Assembly: GCF_013214175.1 (NCBI RefSeq)
Contig: NZ_JABSPA010000010.1
Location: 87,920-151,919, forward strand
Source of the DNA: Colwellia sp.
GTDB lineage: Bacteria; Pseudomonadota; Gammaproteobacteria; Enterobacterales; Alteromonadaceae
Reading direction: 5' to 3'
DNA: 64,000 nucleotides
Shown here: one piece after another, positions 39,660-49,274 of the stretch
Position numbering within the stretch: position 1 is the first letter of the stretch
Layout of the letters: every line of letters starts with the position of its first letter
Position numbers and translations under genes: made by a program
Notes under the pieces: generated by a model
The model's input: the letters and a program-made list of their open reading frames with translations, nothing else
Databases searched by the model: none
What the model was told of the DNA's origin: nothing

Positions 39660-40124
39660 TTTCAATTCCTCTCATTTGATTAAATCAATATGAGCTGAAA
39701 TTGCCTATTTGTATACGTCGTAACGGTGTCATCAATGCGACAGTAATATGCCAGTGCTTAATTTAACAGGGCAATACGTGAAAGGACCGTTGATAATGTC
39801 AAAAAAAGAGGTTTTATTAAATACCTGTTTGTACTATTTAATAAAGCTCATTGATTGTTAAATAATACAAGTAACGACCTAAAAGAGGAAGTCGTTAGCC
39901 TTTTAATTGTGCTAATCAGAAAATGCTTTCTGCGCTAAATCAAGTGAAGTTAAACTTATTACGGCTCTGCTATTTTACATAACTTTACTCGCGCTTTACC
40001 CAACCTTACTTACGGTAGTGCAAACTAAGTTAATGGAATAGCTAATGCTAAGTTTTAACAAAAAATAAAGCTATGCGGTATTTTAATGTTCCTATGATTT
40101 TTCAGCTATGAGGTTTAGGTTGTC
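39660..40124. other. Gap between the XRE regulator and the sulfatase gene
   Basis: AT-rich. A 21-codon frame at 39796 (MSKKEVLLNTCLYYLIKLIDC) has AAAGGA upstream, but it is too short to support as a gene. Nothing else is recognised; the promoters of the two flanking genes should lie here. Confidence 0.3.
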
Positions 40125-42392
40125 ATGTTAAACATATTACGTTTTCTTATAATCACAATTACGTTGGCTAGTCTTGTTTGCTGTGGTGGTAGTTCCACAG
40201 AAGAAGCTGAGAGTCTAATTGATACTGTTGTAGAGACGCCAACTGAAGATTCAGTAGAAACTCCGGTAGAGCCGCCTACAAAAAATGATAATGCACTAGT
40301 ACAACCTAATATTTTGTTTATTATCTCAGACGATCAAGGCTTAGATGCCTCTGCTCAATACGACTTTAGTGCCGATCTACCACAAACACCTACGTTGAAC
40401 ATGCTGGCGCAGCAAGGCATTACTTTCGAAAATATGTGGGTAACACCAGCGTGTTCCACCACACGTAGTACTATTATTACCGGTAAGTATGGGGTTAATA
40501 ATGGCGTTGAATCATTGCCCGGGAATCTGTCAGCAGAGCATGAAATATTGCAACAATATTTAAAAGGTAATGTCGCTACAGATAACTACCAGTCTGCAGT
40601 ATTTGGCAAGTGGCATATTGGTGGCACTAATGAAACACATCCTAATGATGTCGGGGTTGATTATTATGCGGGTAATATTGGAAATTTATCAAATTACTAC
40701 GATTGGTCACTCACCATTAACGGCGTGGTAGAAAACTCAACAGTATATCACTCCACTAAAATTACCGACTTAGCTCTTAGCTGGATCAGTGAACAAACAA
40801 CACCTTGGTTTACATGGCTAGCCTACTCAGCTCCGCATTCGCCTTTTCATTTACCGCCACAGTCGTTACACAATCGTAGTTTATCAGGTACTTCAAGTGA
40901 TATTACTAACAATAAACGAGATTACTATTTAGCTGCTATTGAAGCGATGGATGCTGAAATTGGACGCTTGTTAGCGTCATTAGATGAAGAAACTCTCAAC
41001 AATACCATAGTCATTTTTATTGGTGATAACGGCACACCAAGCAGTGTTATCGATACATCAACTTATAGCAAGACACATGCAAAATGCAGTTTATATCAAG
41101 GCGGTATTGCGACGCCCTTTATTGTCTCTGGGCAGGGCGTAACACGACTTAATGAAAGAGAATCTGCTTTAGTCACCGCAACTGATTTATATGCCACGAT
41201 AGCTGAAATCGCCGGCGTGTCAGCAACTAAAGTACATGATAGCCAAAGCTTTAAAGCTTTATTTACTGATGGAACTCATGGTGGCAGAGAGTATAGCTAC
41301 ACTGCTTATAAATCTGATGAGGTAACTGGCTGGGCTACCCGTTCCAAAGACTATAAATTGATTGAATTTGAAGATGGCAGTCAAGAATTGTATTTATTAT
41401 CAGATAACTTATCAGAAAATTCATCAGGAAATGTGTCGGTTCAGTTCTCAGAAACGAATAATCTACTGCCCACTAATGATGGTGACTTACTTGCACAAGT
41501 CACTAACTTAGCGGCTGTCTCTGCGCTTTTATATCAGGAAGAAAACATAAATCCGCTTGATATAACTAATGTTACGCTCATCAATCAAAGTAAAAACTGT
41601 GTGGATTATATTGAGCAATTTACCTCCTCGGTGAATGATATAAATAACGGTGTTGTCTTTCATGGTGAGCTGGTTATTACGCAAATTGGTGAAAAATGTG
41701 TCTTTAACACTAATGCCATTCCTAACCACGATTTTAATGATGGCGGTAGTGCCTTTCCTAATGATGTTAGTGAGCAAAGTGATCTGTTTGAAATTACTAT
41801 TTCACCAACTAAAGCAAATCAGGTTACCCCTATTTCGTTGCAAGTAGACAATGCCATTTTACTTAATGGCGTTAAAGTCGACCTTTTAGCTGCGGGTTGT
41901 TACGGCGTAGGAAATGGCAAAGTTGGCTGTAATGATAATGATCAACCGTGGCGATACGATCCAATGCATGCCGCCAATGGTTTTGCCGTTGACTCTCATA
42001 ACGCTCACGCACAACCCAATGGTACCTATCACTATCATGGTTCACCTATCGCTTTATTCGAAGATAATGCTAACCAAGACTCACCTGTTATAGGTTTCGC
42101 CGCGGATGGCTTTCCTATTTATGGGACTTATTTTGATGATCAAGGTGAGGTTCGCTCAGTGAGATCTAGCTATCGGCTGAAATCAGGTGATAGACCAAAT
42201 GGCGCTGAGGATCCAGGAGGAAGTTATGATGGAACGTTCAGAGATGATTATGAATATGTTGAAGGTTCGGGTGATTTAGATGCATGTAATGGCATGACAT
42301 TCAATGGTGCTTATGCCTACTATATTACCCTTAGATATCCTTACGTATTGTCATGTTTTACGGGCACACCAGATAGCAGTTTTACTAAATGA
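40125..42392 (+). CDS. Sulfatase fused to a C-terminal YHYH domain, putative lipoprotein
   Basis: 755 residues. The N-terminus ends in a lipobox-like LASLVCC, then a Thr/Pro/Glu linker. Residues 60-470 are a sulfatase domain: NILFIISDDQG (metal Asp 69 and 70), FGKWHIGG, APHSPFH and IGDNGTPSS. The formylglycine site is C110-S-T-T-R; the usual form is CxPxR, so the Pro is missing. Residues 485-755 are a YHYH domain (NGTYHYHG; GFAADGFPIYG; SGDLDACNGM) paralogous to the protein at 43284-44465. The fusion suggests one exported protein acting on sulfated material, possibly algal polysaccharide, which is inference. Confidence 0.82.
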   Translation: MLNILRFLIITITLASLVCCGGSSTEEAESLIDTVVETPTEDSVETPVEPPTKNDNALVQPNILFIISDDQGLDASAQYDFSADLPQTPTLNMLAQQGITFENMWVTPACSTTRSTIITGKYGVNNGVESLPGNLSAEHEILQQYLKGNVATDNYQSAVFGKWHIGGTNETHPNDVGVDYYAGNIGNLSNYYDWSLTINGVVENSTVYHSTKITDLALSWISEQTTPWFTWLAYSAPHSPFHLPPQSLHNRSLSGTSSDITNNKRDYYLAAIEAMDAEIGRLLASLDEETLNNTIVIFIGDNGTPSSVIDTSTYSKTHAKCSLYQGGIATPFIVSGQGVTRLNERESALVTATDLYATIAEIAGVSATKVHDSQSFKALFTDGTHGGREYSYTAYKSDEVTGWATRSKDYKLIEFEDGSQELYLLSDNLSENSSGNVSVQFSETNNLLPTNDGDLLAQVTNLAAVSALLYQEENINPLDITNVTLINQSKNCVDYIEQFTSSVNDINNGVVFHGELVITQIGEKCVFNTNAIPNHDFNDGGSAFPNDVSEQSDLFEITISPTKANQVTPISLQVDNAILLNGVKVDLLAAGCYGVGNGKVGCNDNDQPWRYDPMHAANGFAVDSHNAHAQPNGTYHYHGSPIALFEDNANQDSPVIGFAADGFPIYGTYFDDQGEVRSVRSSYRLKSGDRPNGAEDPGGSYDGTFRDDYEYVEGSGDLDACNGMTFNGAYAYYITLRYPYVLSCFTGTPDSSFTK

Positions 42393-42396
42393 CTTT

Positions 42397-42439
42397 CAAC
42401 ACCATCATCAATTATGATGGATGATGGATGATGGTGTTG
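42397..42439. repeat. Inverted repeat after the sulfatase gene
   Basis: Perfect 13-bp arms CAACACCATCATC and GATGATGGTGTTG around a 17-base loop that itself repeats ATGGATG. There is no T run, so termination is uncertain. Confidence 0.5.
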
Positions 42440-42494
42440 TAACAAGAAGGAATAACCAAGAAAGATCAACAATAGATCTTGGTACACTCGCTTG

Positions 42495-43055
42495 TTAAGC
42501 TATTTGTTTTTTTTCGGTGATGGTTCTAACTTTTGACCAAATAAAGTGCACAATAAAATAAATAATTGCTGATGCAGTGGCTATTAAAACGCCAAATATT
42601 AGGGGTAATACCGCACCAAAAACAAAGCTCATGCTAAGAATAAAGCCAAGTACAAACTCTTCTCTATATACTCTGAAAAAGAGTGCAAAAAATAGTATGC
42701 CTGGAAACATTATCAATGAAATTTCAGCGTAGCCATATAGAAAAGACAGCGAAAGCATTGCGCCATAGCAGAGTGAAATAACCAAGCTGATAATCACTTG
42801 CTTAGTGAGTAATGACCTACTTTCTGTAGGTGAGTTAATAATGCGTTTTTTAATACGGTGGAGCAGGCCCCATGACAATACGGGTAGTAATAATGCACCC
42901 CACCAATTTGATAGTTCAGGAAACTCAGGGTTTTGCATTAGATAATGGCTAGGTACGCCGTCGTGTAGGTATTGCCAAATTAGCAATGACCAGATAGTAA
43001 GTGTTACAAAACCGACAAAGTAAAAATTTATTTGTGATAGTTGTTTTTCGTTCAT
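42495..43055 (-). CDS. Hypothetical integral membrane protein
   Basis: 186 residues with about five or six hydrophobic segments, starting with FYFVGFVTLTIWSLLIWQYL and ending with LIFGVLIATASAIIYFIVHF. No family is recognised and no catalytic motif is visible. It stands between the two YHYH-encoding genes on the minus strand. Confidence 0.55.
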   Translation of the reverse strand: MNEKQLSQINFYFVGFVTLTIWSLLIWQYLHDGVPSHYLMQNPEFPELSNWWGALLLPVLSWGLLHRIKKRIINSPTESRSLLTKQVIISLVISLCYGAMLSLSFLYGYAEISLIMFPGILFFALFFRVYREEFVLGFILSMSFVFGAVLPLIFGVLIATASAIIYFIVHFIWSKVRTITEKKQIA

Positions 43056-43283
43056 AGATTAATCTCTTTTAGAATTTGTTATCTATGTTGTTATAGCAAG
43101 TAGTGTTCCAACCGAAGCGAACCGCTGTTTACTAGGGCTACTAAAGTTTTTTAACAAAGTTAGTGTTTGGGCTTAACTAAAAAATGATGAAATTAACCAC
43201 TTATTAGAGATAATAAGAGGAATCTCACATTATCTCTAATGACCAATGTTTAAGTAGTTTTGTTCAGTTATTGCGTTAAATTT

Positions 43284-44465
43284 TTAATTAGCGCCATCAT
43301 TATTATAAGCACTGTTAGGCATTACAAATGATGGGTCGGGTGTGCCAAATGAACAAAGTGGTCCATAAGGGTAATCTTCAGTGTAATAGTAACCATAATT
43401 TCCGTAGGCATCAGTCATGCCGTTACACTCATCTAAGTCGCCACTGTCGGCGGAGTAATACCAATCTTCGACAAAAATTCCACGGGTATGTGTGGCAATA
43501 GGCGGGAAGGGCATAGTTGAGCCTGCAGGTGTTTTACGTTCATTGGTATAGGTTGTCCAACTGGATTTTGCCTTTCTTAGGTTATTAGTTTCAGTATCAT
43601 AAAAATAGTGACCATAAATAGGAAAACCATCAGGAGCAAAGCCAATAACTGGTGAGCCACTTGGGTCGACAATTGTCGATGAAGGGCTTTCTAACTCGCC
43701 TGCTTCCACATGTGATAAACCATTATTATCACCATGATAGTGATAACGACCATCGAACGGGTGACCAGTATATTCATCTAATACTACATAATCAGGATTA
43801 GCGGCAGGCACTGCATACCAATCAGCAAATAAGCCACATTGCGACCTAGTGCCTAGAGAAATCTGCAGTGGCGTAGTAAATTCAGTGTTATAACAAAAAG
43901 CAGAGTCCATATCTAAATCAACCCCGTTAAGTAAAATACCATTAAGGGTAATAAAGCCGCCTTGTTTTCTAACATAGCTTGGTACACTGTTTTTTGTCGG
44001 ATTTCTAGGGATATTTAGCACGTAGTTGAGGGCATTAGGGGCAACGTTCGATGCGAAGTTTGTTCCTGTGGTGGTATTACCGCCAACATCGTGATTAGGA
44101 ATATTATTGCTACTCATAGTACATGAGTCATTATTTACGGTAATAACAAGCGTGCTGGTAAATGAATCGCCTTGCTGTAGATCATTGATAACAGCACTGT
44201 ATGAACCAATATAAGCGGCACAATCTGGATTTCGATTAACAAGTTTTAAATTAGTTATGTCACCTTGCGGATTAACACTGTTGTTATTTTCTGGCAGAAT
44301 TGTAGCGGGTGGTTGTTCAATGACTAATTGGGGAGCATCTTCTGTCTCTACCTCGTTAGCACCACCACAGGCAATGGCGAATAGTGAAAAAATCAGCGCT
44401 ATCAATGAAGTGCTTATATTTTTACCTGTTGAGATTAGCTTGTTAAGGGGCAATTCATACTGCAT
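43284..44465 (-). CDS. Stand-alone YHYH-domain lipoprotein
   Basis: 393 residues. The signal peptide ends in a lipobox before Cys33 (FAIAC). The YHYH domain contains IPNHDVGG, GRYHYHGDN, GFAPDGFPIYGHYF and SGDLDECNGM, each with a counterpart in the C-terminal half of the sulfatase fusion at 40125-42392. The His clusters suggest metal binding. YHYH proteins have no established function. An exported, lipid-anchored location is likely. Confidence 0.75.
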   Translation of the reverse strand: MQYELPLNKLISTGKNISTSLIALIFSLFAIACGGANEVETEDAPQLVIEQPPATILPENNNSVNPQGDITNLKLVNRNPDCAAYIGSYSAVINDLQQGDSFTSTLVITVNNDSCTMSSNNIPNHDVGGNTTTGTNFASNVAPNALNYVLNIPRNPTKNSVPSYVRKQGGFITLNGILLNGVDLDMDSAFCYNTEFTTPLQISLGTRSQCGLFADWYAVPAANPDYVVLDEYTGHPFDGRYHYHGDNNGLSHVEAGELESPSSTIVDPSGSPVIGFAPDGFPIYGHYFYDTETNNLRKAKSSWTTYTNERKTPAGSTMPFPPIATHTRGIFVEDWYYSADSGDLDECNGMTDAYGNYGYYYTEDYPYGPLCSFGTPDPSFVMPNSAYNNDGAN

Positions 44466-44782
44466 ACAGTGGCCTTTAAAGTATAGTTTAAGCTTAACTA
44501 TTAGCTTAAATCTTAACTTTATTAGATCATCTTGTCAGCGTTAGTAAAATAAAAATTTATCAAGAGCCAAGTATTTGTTAGAGCGAACTAAGTAGTATTT
44601 GTCGCCTTAGTCATAGCTATTAATGCTCGTATCAATGTTAATACTAAAGCTATAAACGCGCCATGGTAACCTTGGCGCAGTAACATTTATCCTGAAGTAT
44701 CTATGCCTTAGCCAATTAGTGGTGTAGTTTGGGTACTATCAAGATAGCTATACGATTTTTTAAATTCTGCATCGAGTATTAA
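44466..44782. other. Gap between the YHYH and aldehyde dehydrogenase genes
   Basis: Holds the divergent start regions of both genes. A short hairpin GCGCCA/TGGCGC lies at 44658-44678. No gene is seen. Confidence 0.3.
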
Positions 44783-46231
44783 ATGACCAATCAAGCCATT
44801 CAAGAAAATAATGAATTTCCACAAACGCCGCTCGCTGAAATAGATAAATTATTTGCTGCGCAACGACTGGCTTTTGCGGGTAATAAATACCCTGACATTC
44901 CATCTCGCATCGCGCTATTAAAGCAATTGAAATCAGTATTATTAGCAGAGCAGCAAGCTTTAATTACTACATTAAGTGCTGATTTTGGTCATCGATGCCA
45001 TGATGAAACGAGAATTTCCGAGCTATTAACTTTGGTTGAAGCGATTAACTCGAGCACAAAGCAAGTTAAAAGCTGGAGTAAAGCATCAAGACGAAAAGTG
45101 GCTGTTATTTTCCAACCGGCCAGCAATAAAGTGGTTTATCAGCCCTTAGGTGTGGTTGGCATTATGGTGCCGTGGAATTACCCATTATATTTGAGTTTAA
45201 GCCCTCTGATTACTGCCATCACTGCGGGAAATCGTGTGATGCTAAAACTCTCTGAGTTTACCCCAAGGTTTAATCAATGTTTAACTGAAGTATTGAGTAA
45301 AGTGTTTACCCAAGATCAGGTTGCTGTGATAACCGGAGAAACACAAGTTTCCACTGTATTCTCCCAGCTTAATTTTGATCATCTGTTTTTTACTGGCTCT
45401 ACCAATGTCGGGCGACTAGTAATGGCGGCTGCGGCGAAAAATTTAACACCAGTAACTTTAGAGTTAGGTGGAAAATCTCCTGTGATCATAACCGATAATG
45501 TCGATATGGACTTAGCGGCAGAACGAATTTGTTTTGGTAAGTCACTGAATGCAGGGCAAACCTGTGTAGCCCCTGATTATGTTTTGTGTCCAGAGCATAG
45601 AAAAGATGAATTTATCAGTGCTTACATTAAAGCGTTTAGCCGTATGTACCCTAGCGTTAAAGACAACTCTGATTACTCCAATATTATTAATGATCTACAG
45701 TACCAACGTATACAGTCATTGCTTGACGATGCCATAAGCAGTGGCGCTAAGCTGACTTATGTAAATCCCGCTAACGAAGTCTTTGATAGCGGTAGAAAGA
45801 TGCCGCCGGTTATTATCGAAAATTGTCAAAGTAATGCTCGAGTAATAACAGAAGAAATATTTGGCCCAATTCTGCCATTAGTAACCTATAAAGGTCTTGA
45901 ACAAGCTCTTGATTATATTAATGAACGTCCTCGACCATTAGCGCTGTATCTATTTAGTTTTGATAAAGCCGAGCAAGAGTTAGTTTCATATCAAACCCAC
46001 TCTGGTGGTATCTGTATTAATAATACTATTATCCACTTAGCTCAAGGGGATCTTCCTTTTGGTGGTGTTGGTGATTCAGGCATGGGGCAATATCACGGCT
46101 TTGAAGGTTTTCAAACATTTTCACAAGTAAAGTCGATTCATAAGGTAGGAAAATTATCGAGTGGAAAATTTATCTTTCCTCCCTATGGTAAATGGATGCA
46201 TAGACTATTTTATAAGTTATTTATTCGTTAA
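44783..46231 (+). CDS. Aldehyde dehydrogenase, coniferyl aldehyde dehydrogenase type
   Basis: 482 residues of the NAD(P)-dependent aldehyde dehydrogenase superfamily. The active-site Glu is E227 in ELGGKSPV and the nucleophile C261 in NAGQTCVAPDYVL, with the standard 34-residue spacing. VPWNYPLYLSL and TEEIFGPILP are conserved. The C-terminal FPPYGKWMHRLFYKLF resembles coniferyl and fatty aldehyde dehydrogenases of the CalB type. The natural substrate cannot be fixed from sequence. A terminator follows. Confidence 0.82.
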   Translation: MTNQAIQENNEFPQTPLAEIDKLFAAQRLAFAGNKYPDIPSRIALLKQLKSVLLAEQQALITTLSADFGHRCHDETRISELLTLVEAINSSTKQVKSWSKASRRKVAVIFQPASNKVVYQPLGVVGIMVPWNYPLYLSLSPLITAITAGNRVMLKLSEFTPRFNQCLTEVLSKVFTQDQVAVITGETQVSTVFSQLNFDHLFFTGSTNVGRLVMAAAAKNLTPVTLELGGKSPVIITDNVDMDLAAERICFGKSLNAGQTCVAPDYVLCPEHRKDEFISAYIKAFSRMYPSVKDNSDYSNIINDLQYQRIQSLLDDAISSGAKLTYVNPANEVFDSGRKMPPVIIENCQSNARVITEEIFGPILPLVTYKGLEQALDYINERPRPLALYLFSFDKAEQELVSYQTHSGGICINNTIIHLAQGDLPFGGVGDSGMGQYHGFEGFQTFSQVKSIHKVGKLSSGKFIFPPYGKWMHRLFYKLFIR

Positions 46232-46263
46232 TAACTTAATTAAGTATTCTCTATTTTTTTACA

Positions 46264-46291
46264 AAAAAAGCAGCCTTCTCGGCTGCTTTTG
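46264..46291 (+). terminator. Rho-independent terminator
   Basis: AAAAGCAGCC pairs with GGCTGCTTTT over TTCTC, 33 bases after the aldehyde dehydrogenase stop codon. Confidence 0.85.
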
Positions 46292-46386
46292 AATACTTAC
46301 AATTTACTAAAACCTACTAGGTGACGTTAATTTTATCTAGCTCTTATCCAGAAAAGTCATAACGTGTTTAATAAACAACTTAGTTT

Positions 46387-47226
46387 TTAAATATGTTTAT
46401 TACGCATACTCGCTACTATGCCAAATAATGCCAAACTCATAAGTAATATGGTTGAAGGTTCGGGTACCTGAGTCAATGTCATATTAACATCGAAGGTGGT
46501 AGCCGCTTCCTCATGTGTTGTTACACCAATACAGCCAGAAGAACCGTCTCCAACCCTAGCACATACCGCATCAGGCAGTTCTGCTAATTTATCAACAGTA
46601 AGCGCTACATTATAAGTGTATTCCCCTATGCCAAATTGCTGATTAAAAGTATTAGAGAATGGATTGAATTCGATACCTATTCCAAAAGTATCTATAACAA
46701 AAATATCGTCCTCACAATGTGTCAACTCACCATTAATAATATCTCCCTCGTAGCTACAAACGCTCTCATTGTAAGTTTCTGTAAATACGATATTAAATAA
46801 TAATGGCGGTATAAAACCGCTTAAAGGGAAGTTGGCTGGCGCTAGTTGTAGTTTGGTGCTTAGTGTTGCACTAGTTAAAGTAGCGCCACTAAAGATTATA
46901 AAATTATCATGTGTCAATGATGCGGTAAGTGCAGGGGTATCATTCGCTAAGTCCTCACCAGCATAATGCCCTTTATCTCCTCCGAGTGTAAGTGAGCTAC
47001 TGGTGTTACCCCAAGATAATTTCGATGGGGCTCCATCTGCAGGAAACCCAAGTTCTGTATCCCACCAAAGATTATCTTCAGAGCCAGTAACACCGGCAGG
47101 GGCAAATGCAGAAAAATAACTATCAACTTGCCAATCCCACATATCTATTGGTGTAGCACTAGCGGTAAAAGTGAAGCTAAGCAGAGAAAGTGATACAGCT
47201 GTTATAAACTTTTTAAGTGTGTTCAT
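46387..47226 (-). CDS. PEP-CTERM sorting-domain exported protein
   Basis: 279 residues with a signal peptide (SLLSFTFTASA) and the C-terminal tripartite sorting signal VPEPSTILLMSLALFGIVA followed by a basic tail (SMRNKHI). Such proteins are processed by an exosortase and often linked to exopolysaccharide. The middle is Asp/Asn-rich and of unknown function. There is no exosortase gene in this window. Confidence 0.85.
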   Translation of the reverse strand: MNTLKKFITAVSLSLLSFTFTASATPIDMWDWQVDSYFSAFAPAGVTGSEDNLWWDTELGFPADGAPSKLSWGNTSSSLTLGGDKGHYAGEDLANDTPALTASLTHDNFIIFSGATLTSATLSTKLQLAPANFPLSGFIPPLLFNIVFTETYNESVCSYEGDIINGELTHCEDDIFVIDTFGIGIEFNPFSNTFNQQFGIGEYTYNVALTVDKLAELPDAVCARVGDGSSGCIGVTTHEEAATTFDVNMTLTQVPEPSTILLMSLALFGIVASMRNKHI

Positions 47227-47495
47227 TTTTTACTCCTTGTCAGTATAAAATTAAAGTACACCTTAAAGTAAGTAATAAGTGACAAAAGCAACTTAGGCCG
47301 TTAAGTAGGTCACTAATCGATACACTCCATGTTGAGTTTTCACAGGTAAACGCTGCATAGAGCACGCCATAGTCGCTATGTGGTTATTTTTTAATCCGTT
47401 TGTGTTTTTTAAAATTAGAGCTTTTATTCAGACTGTAAAAAACTCTGACAGTACTTTTGTACAAATATACGCTGCGAAGCCAGATTTCTATGCAC

Positions 47496-48461
47496 CTAGC
47501 TGCCGCTAGTGATGATTTTAGTGCTAATGTCGCTTGCAATTAATGCCGCATTACTTGGTAGTTCTTCATTACCGGCCAGTAAGTAAATAACCTGTTGGCC
47601 TTTCTGGGCAAGCTCTAGCGCATGTTGGTGATTTAGTAGGATAGTAGAACTGATACTCTGCGGATATTTTGCTGCATCACGGCGAACATATTCAATTAAT
47701 TCTATATTTACTGCTTCATCATAAAAAACAGCATCAGCAAACTGTAAAGCGCGATGAGCGTTTAAGGTTAAGTTGTCAGGATTACCTGTTAGGGTTTGAA
47801 TAAATATAATCTCACCCTTAGGTAGTGCAATTTTTTCTTTCAAGCTAACAATTAATTGTTGTTCGGCTTCTTGTTGTTTACCATCGAGCAATGATTGACC
47901 TATTGAGCCACGCAGTGTGTTCTCCCAGAAGGTACGACGATTGCGTATACCTTTGATGCGTGCTTTAACATGGTCGCGAAATTTTAATGAGAATTCTGCC
48001 AAGCGGCCGTAACCTTGCGGTAAAATTTTCTCAATTTGTTCTCGTAACATGCGAATAAGTATGGGCGCACTGCCTGAGCTTGATAAAGCAATAATCATAG
48101 GTGAACGATCAATAATGGCTGGCGTGATATAAGTACAAAGGGCCGGTTGATCAACCACATTGACAAGAATGTTAAACTTCACCGCTTCATGATAAATGCT
48201 CTCATTTACTGTTTTATTATCAGTTGCAGCAATCACTAAGGTAATCTTATCTAACAAACCAGCTTTGTAGTTATGCTTTAGCCAGCTGAGTTGATGTTGA
48301 TTAATCAATCGTTCAACACCTTCAGTTACGCTTGCTGACATTATGGTGATTTTTGTGGTGGTTTTTAACAGTAATTCAATTTTACGGGCGGCGACATCGC
48401 CACCACCAACCACCATGGCATTAATTTTACTGCCATCAAGAAAAACGGGGAAATACTTCAT
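47496..48461 (-). CDS. CysG-like precorrin-2 dehydrogenase/ferrochelatase with truncated methylase part
   Basis: 321 residues. The first 210 match the CysG-B half of siroheme synthase: NAMVVGGGDVAARKIELLL (NAD fold), VVDQPALCTYITPAIIDRSP and ALSSSGSAPILIRMLREQIE. From about residue 215, GEIIFIQTLTGNPDNLTLNAHRAL and VRRDAAKYP resemble the first part of the uroporphyrinogen methyltransferase (CobA) domain, but it stops after about 110 of 250 residues and its SAM loop is degenerate. So it could oxidise and chelate precorrin-2, but cannot make it. A separate methylase elsewhere would be needed. Confidence 0.8.
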   Translation of the reverse strand: MKYFPVFLDGSKINAMVVGGGDVAARKIELLLKTTTKITIMSASVTEGVERLINQHQLSWLKHNYKAGLLDKITLVIAATDNKTVNESIYHEAVKFNILVNVVDQPALCTYITPAIIDRSPMIIALSSSGSAPILIRMLREQIEKILPQGYGRLAEFSLKFRDHVKARIKGIRNRRTFWENTLRGSIGQSLLDGKQQEAEQQLIVSLKEKIALPKGEIIFIQTLTGNPDNLTLNAHRALQFADAVFYDEAVNIELIEYVRRDAAKYPQSISSTILLNHQHALELAQKGQQVIYLLAGNEELPSNAALIASDISTKIITSGS

Positions 48462-48611
48462 CTACAAGCCAACTCTACTTACTTATCTTTATATGCCCAC
48501 ATTAACATAGCAATAAGTAGAAAACCTTAATCTGTATTAACTTGATGCTTTCATTGTTTATAACTAGGCAGCAAGTAGCATTAATTCGGCAGTAATTTGA
48601 TAATAGTTAGG

Positions 48612-49103
48612 CTATAGCTCAGTTATGGTTAACTTCGTCTGGCTTACTGCTAACCCATTGCCATCACCATAAATATACTGACCAGGAGTAAACTCAATAC
48701 CAGCAAAGTTAACCGTTAAGTTAATGTCACCGACACCTAACTTCTCTGTTTTTATTGGATTACAACCAAGGGCTTTTACTGCAATATCTAAAATGCCAAT
48801 AGTGCCCGCATCACGAATACAGCCATTTATCACCACTGCCTGCCAATTATTTTTAACCGCATTCTCTGCAATCATATCGCCTAATAGCGCACGGTTCATA
48901 CTGCCTTTGCCATCAACAACTAGAACTTTACCGGTACCATCAGTAGCCAATAGCTCTTTCACTTTTGAATTATCTTCAAAGCAAGCAACGGTGACTATCT
49001 CACCAGAAAATATAATTTCTTTACCGTAATCATTAAAGGGCAGTTGCGCGAGGGTAAGTTTTTCGGGGTATTGATCAAATAGATCAGGCAGTAAATCCAG
49101 CAT
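48612..49103 (-). CDS. RraA-family protein
   Basis: 163 residues from the ATG at 49103, which gives the family's usual length (E. coli RraA 161) and start (LLPDLFDQYPE). A longer frame back to 49289 would add 62 hydrophobic residues and overlap prmA. Conserved RraA features include DGTGKVLVVDGKGSMNRALLGDMIAENAVKNNW and INGCIRDAG. RraA trimers bind RNase E and limit its activity; several homologues are aldolases instead, lacking that role. The longer form cannot be fully excluded. Confidence 0.78.
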   Translation of the reverse strand: MLDLLPDLFDQYPEKLTLAQLPFNDYGKEIIFSGEIVTVACFEDNSKVKELLATDGTGKVLVVDGKGSMNRALLGDMIAENAVKNNWQAVVINGCIRDAGTIGILDIAVKALGCNPIKTEKLGVGDINLTVNFAGIEFTPGQYIYGDGNGLAVSQTKLTITEL

Positions 49104-49274
49104 GGTAATTTCCGTTTTATCATTATTTATGCCTACTCTAGCAGTAATGAATGGTAAACTAGCATCAAGCTTATTTATGGCTACTATTTGCCAATTCCAT
49201 CGGCTCTTTGCACTAACGACAAAGACAACGATAACAAGTAGCAGCAAACACCAAACACCAGTAGAGAACATCAG

